From NCBI GenBank assembly GCA_030698965.1, contig JAUYLM010000012.1, positions 1-7,624 on the forward strand: a DNA stretch of 7,624 nt. The letters run 5' to 3'. A program made the position numbers and the translations under genes. A model generated the notes under the pieces. The model saw only the letters and a program-made list of their open reading frames with translations. It ran no database searches and had not been told where the DNA came from. The stretch is from a bacterium. GTDB lineage: Bacteria; Patescibacteriota; Minisyncoccia; Phycocordibacterales; PALSA-1337. Below are positions 1 through 5,694 of the stretch, in pieces. Position 1 is the first letter of the stretch; every line of letters begins with the position of its first letter.

Positions 1-2
1 CA

Positions 3-95
3 GGAGTAAGCAAGGGAACAGCAGGGAACAGGGGACTGATCGCTTCCGTATTCTATGCTATTGGGGATTTTCTGGATTCGGTTCTATCTTGGTAG
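3..95 (+). CDS. Possible C-terminal end of an unidentified rightward gene (partial)
   Basis: A reading frame enters from the left edge and runs 30 codons (GVSKGTAGNRGLIASV... ending ...FLDSVLSW) to a TAG at 93-95. It is too short to identify. The tail is hydrophobic and amphipathic, as in a membrane-associated or helical C-terminus. The main support is context: the stop sits ten bases before a hairpin (104-138) followed by a T-rich stretch, which is where the end of a rightward gene would be expected, and the neighbouring gene on the other strand converges on the same hairpin. Another frame is also open over part of the region, to a TAA at 104-106, so the choice of frame is tentative. Confidence 0.35.
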   Translation, partial: GVSKGTAGNRGLIASVFYAIGDFLDSVLSW

Positions 96-103
96 GAAAA
101 AGT

Positions 104-138
104 TAAATCCGCAATCATTGTTATGTATCGCGGATTTA
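104..138. terminator. Hairpin, probable bidirectional intrinsic terminator
   Basis: A perfect 9-base inverted repeat, TAAATCCGC (104-112) and GCGGATTTA (130-138), encloses a 17-base loop. On the minus strand it is followed directly by ACTTTTTCC, a short U-tract, and it begins right after the TAA (139-141) of the leftward 153-residue gene. On the plus strand the downstream DNA is T-rich with a T6 run at 151-156, a less tight tract. The position between two converging frames fits a shared terminator, better for the leftward gene. The long loop lowers confidence. Confidence 0.6.
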
Positions 139-600
139 TTATTTCATTTGTTTTTTCAACAGAGCCAGGACAATAAGTTTGAAATACTTTTCTCTCGTCC
201 TGCAATATGGAATGAATTCGCCATCTATTCCCACTAAATTTGTGTGATCTTCTTTGCCGTAAAGATGGCACACTTCGCCCTTCCATCCTTTTAATTTGAT
301 ACGTCCCTCATCCTCTTGCGGATAGTATGTAATGTAATCAAAATCAAAAAAGTGGAATCCTGATGGTGGTGCGGGGATTAGAAACCATCTGTCCCGTGGC
401 ACGTCATACTCATCAAACACGACTCTCATGACACAGAGCCATTCCAGCGTGATTATTATTTTTCTCCCTTTCGGATTGGAGAATGATCGGATCTTTCCGC
501 GGTATATTTCGCTTGTCCTTGTCTCCACACCGCACTGTCCGCCGACGAAGGATGACAATTCCTTCATGAGATTTATCGGGCTCCAGCGATAACGATCCAT
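139..600 (-). CDS. Conserved-looking hypothetical protein, 153 residues
   Basis: I do not recognise this protein. It starts at ATG 598-600 with a near-perfect Shine-Dalgarno sequence AAAGGAGG (606-613, minus strand) spaced five bases from the ATG, which makes it a convincing gene, and it ends at a TAA abutting a terminator hairpin. It has no signal peptide or membrane segment. The middle is rich in aromatic residues (HFFDFDYITYYP at about 83-94) and has alternating short hydrophobic strands such as GKIRSF and KIIITLEWL (about 35-55) and GRIKLKGWKGEV (about 99-110), suggesting a mostly beta, barrel-like fold. Four cysteines (23, 56, 111, 133) are too scattered to suggest a zinc site. The basic C-terminus (about 134-153) could be a helix. 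It is divergent from valS, with overlapping promoter regions. The function is unknown. Confidence 0.75.
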   Translation of the reverse strand: MDRYRWSPINLMKELSSFVGGQCGVETRTSEIYRGKIRSFSNPKGRKIIITLEWLCVMRVVFDEYDVPRDRWFLIPAPPSGFHFFDFDYITYYPQEDEGRIKLKGWKGEVCHLYGKEDHTNLVGIDGEFIPYCRTREKYFKLIVLALLKKQMK

Positions 601-642
601 ATTATCCTCCTTTCGATCTTAGTTATGCGTGTCCATGTATAT

Positions 643-671
643 ATTATCACAGTCACTTCCTAATTATTGAA
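643..671 (-). promoter_or_regulatory. Promoter for the leftward 153-residue gene
   Basis: Read leftward there is TGT-GATAAT: a -10 hexamer GATAAT (643-648, five of six matches to TATAAT) with an extended -10 TG at 650-651. The -35 position with a 17-base spacer (666-671) reads TTCAAT, which is weak, as is common for extended -10 promoters. The predicted start of transcription leaves about 35 bases of leader, enough to carry the strong Shine-Dalgarno site. It overlaps the valS promoter on the opposite strand. Confidence 0.5.
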
Positions 672-694
672 AATATCGCCAAAAGTGTTAAAAT
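667..694 (+). promoter_or_regulatory. Promoter for valS-plsC
   Basis: TTGAAA (667-672, five of six to TTGACA), a 16-base spacer and TAAAAT (689-694, five of six) with an extended -10 TG at 686-687. Transcription should begin near 701-702, leaving only about ten bases before the GTG at 711. The AAGG at 695-698 would then lie upstream of the RNA start and could not act as a ribosome binding site. There is therefore no room for a T-box or other leader riboswitch. The -35 region is shared with the divergent promoter at 643-671. Confidence 0.55.
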
Positions 695-710
695 AAGGCA
701 ATAATAAAAC

Positions 711-2858
711 GTGAACGAAAAATTCCTAAAGCCATACAACTCTGCGGAAACGGAGGACAGTATTTCAAAAAAGTGGGAGGAAAGCGGGTATTTCAATCCG
801 GACAACCTTCCCGAGCGCCACAAAGAGTCTTTTTCCATTGTTCTTCCTCCTCCGAATGTGACGGGAGTTCTCCATATGGGCAGCGCGCTCATGCTTGCGA
901 TCGAAGACATTATGGTTCGCCATAACCGCATGAAGGGGAAGAAGACTTTATGGATTCCAGGAACCGACCACGCCGCCATAGCCACTCAAGCAAAAGTTGA
1001 AAAAGAGATTCAGAAAAAAGAAGGCAAATCCCGGCATGATCTCGGCAGGGAAGAGCTTATCAGGCGAGTCGATGCTTTCGCGAAAGAAAGCCGTGACACC
1101 ATAGTCAGCCAGATAAAGAAGATGGGCGCTTCGGTGGACTGGTCGCGCGAGGCATTTACTCTTGATGAAAAGAGGAATCTTGCCGTCCGTACGGCCTTCA
1201 AGAGAATGTATGATGACGGGCTGATTTATAGGGGATACAGAGTGGTGAATTGGGATCCCAAAGGACAGACTACAATATCCGACGATGAGATCGTTTACGA
1301 GCCGCGCAGGAGCAAGCTCTATACTTTCAAATACTCAAAAGATATTCCGATCACGATTTCCACCACCAGGCCCGAAACAAAGCTTGGCGATACAGCCATT
1401 GCTGTTCATCCAGATGATCCGAGGTATCAGGAATATATCGGAAAAGAATATGACGCCGTCTTTGCCGGAGAACCCATTCATTTAAAAGTCATTGCAGACC
1501 AGGTAGTTGAGAAAGAATTCGGAACCGGCGCTCTTGGCGTGACTCCGGTCCATAGCGCCGTAGACTGGGAAATCGCGCAGAGGCATGGCTTGCCGCTCAA
1601 GCAGGTTATCGATGAATATGCCAAGGTTATGACTGGCATGGAAACTGTGAAGGGTAAAAAGACCGCAGAGGCACGCGATGCCGTCGTTGCCTGGCTAAAA
1701 GAGGAGGGGCTCCTGGAAAAAGAAGAGGAAATCGACCAGAATGTCGCCACTGCCGAGCGCACCGGAGGGATCATCGAGCCGCTGCCCAAGCTCCAGTGGT
1801 TTATCGGGGTGAACAAGGAATTTGAGAAGGATGGAAAGTCGGCGACTTTGAAGGGTTTGATGAAGAAAGCTGTAGAGTCAAAAAGTATTTCTATTTTGCC
1901 GGATCGATTCGAAAAAATTTATTTCAACTGGATCGGCAATCTCCTGGATTGGTGCATCTCCAGGCAGATCTGGTATGGCCATCGCGTTCCGGTGTGGTAC
2001 AGGAATGAGGAGATTCACTGCGGAGTTGAAGCCCCGTCTGGAGAGGGATGGATACAGGATGAAGACACTCTGGATACCTGGTTTTCATCCGGACTCTGGA
2101 CATTTTCCACGCTTGGCTGGCCGGAACAGACGGAAGATTTAAAAAATTACCATCCGACCTCCGTATTGGAGACTGGAACCGACATTCTTTTTTTCTGGGT
2201 TGCCAGGATGATTCTCATGAGCTCGTATCTACTCGGAGAAGTTCCTTTTAGAACCGTATATCTCCATGGCCTCGTTCGTGACAGTCAGGGCAAAAAGATA
2301 AGCAAGTCTCTTGGAAATAATATAGATCCATTGGATCTCATCGCAAAATATGGAGCGGATGCAGTCAGGATGTCTCTCATCGTAGGCGTCGGTCCCGGTA
2401 GTGACAGCAAGGTAGGAGAGGATAAGGTAAAGGCATACAAAAATTTTGCCAATAAGCTTTGGAACATCACCAGGTTTATCCTGACTTCAACCGAGAACTC
2501 CTCCTACGATCCTTCCTTTGCCGAATGGTCGGAAGCTGATGCCGAGATTATGAAAAGCCGGGATCTCCTCATTTCAGAGATAACAAAAGAGATGGATGAA
2601 TACAAGTTCTACCTTGTGGCTGAAAAAATATATCATTATTCATGGCATGAATTCGCGGACAAGATAATCGAGGAGAGCAAGGCTGTCCTCTCCGGGACAG
2701 ACGTAAAGGTCCGGGAATCCAGAGTACAGGTACTTCTTCATACTCACCGCCTTATACTGAAGGTCCTGCATCCTTTTATGCCTTTTGTGACAGAGGAGAT
2801 CTGGGGAGAGATGGACAGCGGGAACCTTCTGCTCGTGGAAAGCTGGCCTCAAATATGA
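711..2858 (+). CDS. valS: Valyl-tRNA synthetase (short form)
   Basis: Class I aminoacyl-tRNA synthetase that charges tRNA-Val with valine in the cytoplasm. The HIGH-type motif is HMGS (55-58) after PPPNVTGVL. The editing (CP1) domain spans about 180-360, with TTRPETKLGD (218-227) and GTGALGVTPVHSAVDWE (271-287). The return to the catalytic core includes WCISRQIWYGHRVPVWY (414-430), LDTWFSSGLW (454-463) and GTDILFFWVARM (489-500). The KMSKS loop is KISKS (529-533), followed by the anticodon-binding helical domain ending in HPFMPFVTEEIW (687-698). At 715 residues it is far shorter than the usual 870-950, because the C-terminal coiled-coil arm is absent after SWPQI and CP1 is compact. The start is GTG at 711 with no usable Shine-Dalgarno site; the next residues match the usual short N-terminus before the KYxxxxxExxxYxxW-like segment. 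The TGA is one base from the plsC-like ATG. Function is certain; loss of some editing-site residues is noted in the findings. Confidence 0.97.
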   Translation: MNEKFLKPYNSAETEDSISKKWEESGYFNPDNLPERHKESFSIVLPPPNVTGVLHMGSALMLAIEDIMVRHNRMKGKKTLWIPGTDHAAIATQAKVEKEIQKKEGKSRHDLGREELIRRVDAFAKESRDTIVSQIKKMGASVDWSREAFTLDEKRNLAVRTAFKRMYDDGLIYRGYRVVNWDPKGQTTISDDEIVYEPRRSKLYTFKYSKDIPITISTTRPETKLGDTAIAVHPDDPRYQEYIGKEYDAVFAGEPIHLKVIADQVVEKEFGTGALGVTPVHSAVDWEIAQRHGLPLKQVIDEYAKVMTGMETVKGKKTAEARDAVVAWLKEEGLLEKEEEIDQNVATAERTGGIIEPLPKLQWFIGVNKEFEKDGKSATLKGLMKKAVESKSISILPDRFEKIYFNWIGNLLDWCISRQIWYGHRVPVWYRNEEIHCGVEAPSGEGWIQDEDTLDTWFSSGLWTFSTLGWPEQTEDLKNYHPTSVLETGTDILFFWVARMILMSSYLLGEVPFRTVYLHGLVRDSQGKKISKSLGNNIDPLDLIAKYGADAVRMSLIVGVGPGSDSKVGEDKVKAYKNFANKLWNITRFILTSTENSSYDPSFAEWSEADAEIMKSRDLLISEITKEMDEYKFYLVAEKIYHYSWHEFADKIIEESKAVLSGTDVKVRESRVQVLLHTHRLILKVLHPFMPFVTEEIWGEMDSGNLLLVESWPQI

Positions 2859-2859
2859 T

Positions 2860-3570
2860 ATGAACTCTTACTTCTTCATTCCGCTCATTTTGCAAAAGAT
2901 AATCTGGGTGCCGACAAGAATCATCCTGGTAGTTTTCGGAAGGCTGGAAGTTTCCGGCCTGGAAAATCTGTATAGCCTTCCGTCTCCCGTGATATTTGCA
3001 TGCAATCATTCAAGCGAGATCGATCCTTTCATTGTCCCCGCCTCTCTGCCTTTCTGGTCGCGCTTTTCTCCTATTTTTTATACGACAAAAGAAAGAAAGT
3101 TCTATAGCCAGAACGGATGGAGAAAATATCTTTTTGGAGGCTTTTTCATAAAAATGTGGGGAGGCTATACCGCCTACACTGGCCTGCGTGACTATCAGAA
3201 GTCACTATCTCCTCATATAAATGTCATACTCCATGGCGGAAGCTTCTGCATCTTTCCGGAAGGGGGGATTACGAAAGACGGCAATCTGCAGTCGTCCAGA
3301 GGCGGCATGGCGTATCTGGCTGAGCGTGCCGGCTGTTCGATTGTTCCCGTAGCCATTTCAGGAGTGTATGGATTGTCGCCTTTGGATTTTTTTCTTGGAG
3401 GATTCGCTCGAAAGCATAAGGTCAGAATTAGTTTTAGAAAGGCAATTGCGCAAGAAGAGCTGAAGAACAACTTTCCTTCGGGCTCTCACCTTGGCGAAAA
3501 CACATACAGAAAGAAAGGGGATTATGTGATGGAGAGGATAAGGGGAGCCTTACTACAATCCGCTCTTTAG
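2860..3570 (+). CDS. 1-acyl-sn-glycerol-3-phosphate acyltransferase (PlsC/LPLAT family)
   Basis: The likely role is transfer of an acyl chain to lysophosphatidate or a related lysophospholipid at the inner face of the membrane. The acyltransferase signature is clear: NHSSEID (49-55) gives the HX4D catalytic pair His50 and Asp55; IFPEGGIT (131-138) is motif III, usually FPEGTRS; and IVPVAISG (161-168) is motif IV. The first 27 residues are hydrophobic with few charges and probably anchor it to the membrane. At 236 residues it has the normal family length. ATG 2860 follows the valS TGA by one base, with no Shine-Dalgarno site, so translation probably depends on ribosomes finishing valS. The last 18 bases overlap the 3' end of the leftward sensor gene. 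The exact acceptor cannot be read from sequence, and the T/R of motif III being replaced by G/I makes a non-standard acceptor possible. Confidence 0.88.
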   Translation: MNSYFFIPLILQKIIWVPTRIILVVFGRLEVSGLENLYSLPSPVIFACNHSSEIDPFIVPASLPFWSRFSPIFYTTKERKFYSQNGWRKYLFGGFFIKMWGGYTAYTGLRDYQKSLSPHINVILHGGSFCIFPEGGITKDGNLQSSRGGMAYLAERAGCSIVPVAISGVYGLSPLDFFLGGFARKHKVRISFRKAIAQEELKNNFPSGSHLGENTYRKKGDYVMERIRGALLQSAL

Positions 3571-4461
3571 ATTTTTTATTTGCCCATAAGCTTCCTGGAG
3601 CTCGCCAGCCATGTTCTCGATCTTCTGCCTCTGCTTTATTTCATGCAGGACGCTCCTGATGAGGATGACTCCTAAGATGACGGTTAAGATAAAAATACTT
3701 CCTTCGATAACGGCGTCCTTTAGGTTTGTAGACAAGATCACGCGGGCAAGCATGAATATCCAGAGGCTGAAGGTGATGATTTCAGTGGCGATGACTTTGA
3801 TGTCGAAGAGGTGGTGTTTTAGGATGGAATACGCTACAAATATTAAAAAAAATGAGAACCCAGCACTATCGATACCACTAAATAAGAAAAAAGAGAATAA
3901 AGGAAAAATAAGACTGGTACATGCCGTGATAGTTAAAGTTATCACGGCGCCTATTAGTATATATCGTAGTTGAAGTCTAAATTCCTCCTCATCTGTATCT
4001 TTGAGTTTGGTGTACAAAAATAAACAAATTAAAAAGGCAAAAATTAAATAATAAGTTGCGTATAAAATCAGACCCCATCCTGGATTGGTGTCAAAAATTA
4101 TTTTTTGTGGTGTCTGAATAAATGATTTGGTAATAAATTCAGAACTAAATGATCCAAAGAAAAAAAAGATTCCAATAAATAAAATTAAAAGAAGCCTGTT
4201 TGTACTAATATTCTTTTTGGTAAGAACCAGAACCCATACTAAGCCTACACAAATTACTAATGCCCCTAATGCGTATGTGAAAGAAAGCCAGTACATTGAA
4301 GTATATACATCTGTTAGATAGTTCGTAAAATTCCAGAGGATGGACAGTAAACATAGTAATGAAAAAAGACGATTACTAGGGGACTTTGGATTTTGCTTAA
4401 ATACCATGATCCCCAACAAAATGTTGAGTAATACCACAAAAAACAATGTTGCTTCAGTCAC
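3553..4461 (-). CDS. Kinase-less membrane sensor protein related to the N-terminal half of the neighbouring histidine kinase
   Basis: 302 residues with about seven hydrophobic segments in residues 5-212, then the motif YSILKHHLFDIKVIATE (211-227), two more hydrophobic segments (about 228-246 and 252-270) and a charged, probably coiled-coil linker (273-298). The motif, last two segments and linker match residues 222-309 of the kinase at 5678-7297, so the two are clearly the same sensor family (histidine-kinase N-terminal 7TM-like). It stops at LKSGL, exactly where the kinase would enter its HisKA helix, so there is no kinase, receiver or output domain. Start: GTG 4459-4461, with an in-frame TGA two codons upstream; the next ATG (4405-4407) would delete the first membrane segment. 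The gene overlaps plsC by 18 bases tail to tail. It may be a stand-alone sensor or inhibitor pairing with the kinase, or a kinase truncated by deletion. The uninterrupted 302-codon frame argues for a product still under selection or a recent truncation. Confidence 0.8.
   Translation of the reverse strand: MTEATLFFVVLLNILLGIMVFKQNPKSPSNRLFSLLCLLSILWNFTNYLTDVYTSMYWLSFTYALGALVICVGLVWVLVLTKKNISTNRLLLILFIGIFFFFGSFSSEFITKSFIQTPQKIIFDTNPGWGLILYATYYLIFAFLICLFLYTKLKDTDEEEFRLQLRYILIGAVITLTITACTSLIFPLFSFFLFSGIDSAGFSFFLIFVAYSILKHHLFDIKVIATEIITFSLWIFMLARVILSTNLKDAVIEGSIFILTVILGVILIRSVLHEIKQRQKIENMAGELQEAYGQIKNLKSGL
3923..3948. repeat. Perfect intragenic inverted repeat (9-base arms, 8-base loop)
   Basis: GCCGTGATA (3923-3931) and TATCACGGC (3940-3948) are exact reverse complements. 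They are a GC-rich patch within an AT-rich stretch and lie inside the leftward sensor gene, over codons for AVITLTITA in a membrane segment. No U-tract follows on either side, so it is not a typical terminator. It could be an mRNA hairpin, an operator-like palindrome, or a chance product of repeated Ile/Thr/Val codons. Confidence 0.5.
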
Positions 4462-4467
4462 TCTTCA

Positions 4468-4496
4468 ATTCTATGTAAATACATTACTTAAGTCAA
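4468..4496 (-). promoter_or_regulatory. Promoter for the leftward sensor gene
   Basis: Read leftward: TTGACT (4491-4496, five of six), a 17-base spacer, and TAGAAT (4468-4473, five of six). The predicted transcription start falls about seven bases after the -10, that is at or within a base or two of the GTG at 4461. If the promoter is right, the mRNA is leaderless. No Shine-Dalgarno site precedes the GTG, which is consistent. Confidence 0.55.
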
Positions 4497-4508
4497 AATT
4501 CAGCCCTA

Positions 4509-4517
4509 TGCTATAAT
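4509..4517 (+). promoter_or_regulatory. Extended -10 promoter for the reductase-kinase operon
   Basis: TGCTATAAT (4509-4517) is a perfect extended -10 element. No good -35 hexamer lies 16-18 bases upstream, where the sequence is TTAAGTCA-like, which is tolerated with an extended -10. The predicted transcription start is near 4524-4525, leaving about six bases before the ATG at 4531 and no ribosome binding site. It lies back to back with the leftward promoter at 4468-4496, so both could be controlled by one bound regulator. Confidence 0.6.
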
Positions 4518-4530
4518 AATGTAGTATATT

Positions 4531-5694
4531 ATGAAATCGCTAAGGTCAATTACAAATGTATTTCATGACCTCGCTACACTTGCTCTTCCCATGGCAAAGG
4601 AGGATGATGTTTATAAATTTGCTTTTATTGTTCACCCTCGTTCACGTTATGATATTGAGAGAAAATTTGGATTCTTTAAATACGTTCCTCATCCTTTAGT
4701 AAATTTGTTTACAAAGTATTTCTGGCCAATAACTTTGTCGAAAGTCACCGGATTAAAATCACTAGTTGGTGGTAAGGATTTAGAGGGTTATGTAATATCG
4801 GTTTTACTCACAGCCCGCCAAATGGTTGAAAATCGCTCACTAGCTCTGAGACGTATAATTCAGGCTTGTGACTTGGCAAAGAAAAAAGGTGTAAAAATTA
4901 TTGGTCTGGGTGGTTTAACATCATCCTTTTCTAAAGGCGGTCTGGATTTAGTGGATAAAATTACTGTCGGCATAACCACGGGACATGCTTACACAAGCTA
5001 TAATGTCACACAAAATGTTTGTGCTCTTGTCGACTATATGAATTTAAGTAAGAAAAATATAAAAATCGGGATAGTAGGAGCTGCCGGATCAATAGGATCG
5101 ACAACAGCTAAGCTTCTAGCAAGAGAAGGATTTACAAATTTAACTCTTATTGACTTAGAAAGAAAAAAGCATCATTTTGTCGACATGGTAAGTGATATCA
5201 CTAAGATTAATTCCCTAGTAAAAATTAGTTTATCCCACCAGATTGGTGATGTAAAGACATGTGATATTGTAATTGCGGCAACTAATGCTCCAGAAGCACT
5301 TATAAAATCAGATGATTTAAAATGGGGTGCTATTGTAGTGGATGATGCCCAGCCATCTGATGTTCATCCCGATGTTTTTCTAAGAGAAGATGTTCTAATC
5401 ATAGAAGCAGGTGTTACGCATACACCAGGGGTGAATAGTAATTTCAATTTTGGTCTTAAAAATAAGCAAGAGAACTTCTGCTGCCTTGCCGAAGTGCTTA
5501 TTCTTGCTGCAAATGAGTGGGATAAACATTATGTAATTAATAGAGCATCGCTTGACCTTGTGGATGATATTGCAAACCGTGGTAAAGATCTTAATTTTAA
5601 AATAGGTCAATTTCAAAACTTTAGAGGCTTAATTTCTAGTGAAAAACTTTTATTTGTTAGAAATTGCATAAACCAAAATGAACTTCAATCTTGA
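4531..5694 (+). CDS. Acyl-[acyl-carrier-protein] reductase-like NAD(P)-dependent oxidoreductase
   Basis: 387 residues, soluble. The layout matches the long-chain acyl-ACP reductase (AAR) family, which in cyanobacteria reduces acyl-ACP to fatty aldehyde. In order: GKDLEGYVISVLLTARQM (81-98), like the AAR segment around GKYVE; GLGGLTSS (125-132), like ALGGFSS; TTGHAYTSY (149-157), like TTGNTHTAY; the Rossmann loop GAAGSIG (183-189); and FCCLAEVLIL (316-325), like the AAR segment with its catalytic cysteine, giving Cys318 as the likely acyl-enzyme nucleophile. A C-terminal RASLDLVDDIANRGK region (338-352) also has an AAR counterpart. The matches are from memory of the family. Asp208 at the end of strand 2 (LIDLE) suggests NADH rather than NADPH. 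An N-terminal extension of about 30 residues precedes VHPRSRYD. ATG 4531 follows an extended -10 by 13 bases with no Shine-Dalgarno site. It overlaps the kinase start by 17 bases, so the two are an operon. Its codons are strikingly AT-rich compared with valS. The substrate is unproven. Confidence 0.75.
   Translation: MKSLRSITNVFHDLATLALPMAKEDDVYKFAFIVHPRSRYDIERKFGFFKYVPHPLVNLFTKYFWPITLSKVTGLKSLVGGKDLEGYVISVLLTARQMVENRSLALRRIIQACDLAKKKGVKIIGLGGLTSSFSKGGLDLVDKITVGITTGHAYTSYNVTQNVCALVDYMNLSKKNIKIGIVGAAGSIGSTTAKLLAREGFTNLTLIDLERKKHHFVDMVSDITKINSLVKISLSHQIGDVKTCDIVIAATNAPEALIKSDDLKWGAIVVDDAQPSDVHPDVFLREDVLIIEAGVTHTPGVNSNFNFGLKNKQENFCCLAEVLILAANEWDKHYVINRASLDLVDDIANRGKDLNFKIGQFQNFRGLISSEKLLFVRNCINQNELQS

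Noticed and set aside
13..30. Direct repeat AGGGAACA twice with 10-base period
   Set aside because: Only two copies of eight bases, in a probable coding tail; consistent with chance.
601..710. Possible T-box or riboswitch before valS
   Set aside because: The predicted promoter leaves only about ten bases of leader, and no T-box motif or terminator hairpin is present.
653..985. Leftward open frame of 110 codons overlapping the start of valS
   Set aside because: It lies antisense to the certain valS coding sequence, has no ribosome binding site and has no recognisable protein features.
3611..3973. Rightward open frame of 120 codons, basic and serine/methionine-rich
   Set aside because: It is the antisense shadow of the leftward membrane sensor, which has a promoter and clear homology to the kinase.
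4405..4407. ATG as an alternative start of the leftward sensor
   Set aside because: It would remove the first membrane segment, and the GTG at 4461 lies directly at the predicted transcript start; it is still possible if the promoter call is wrong.
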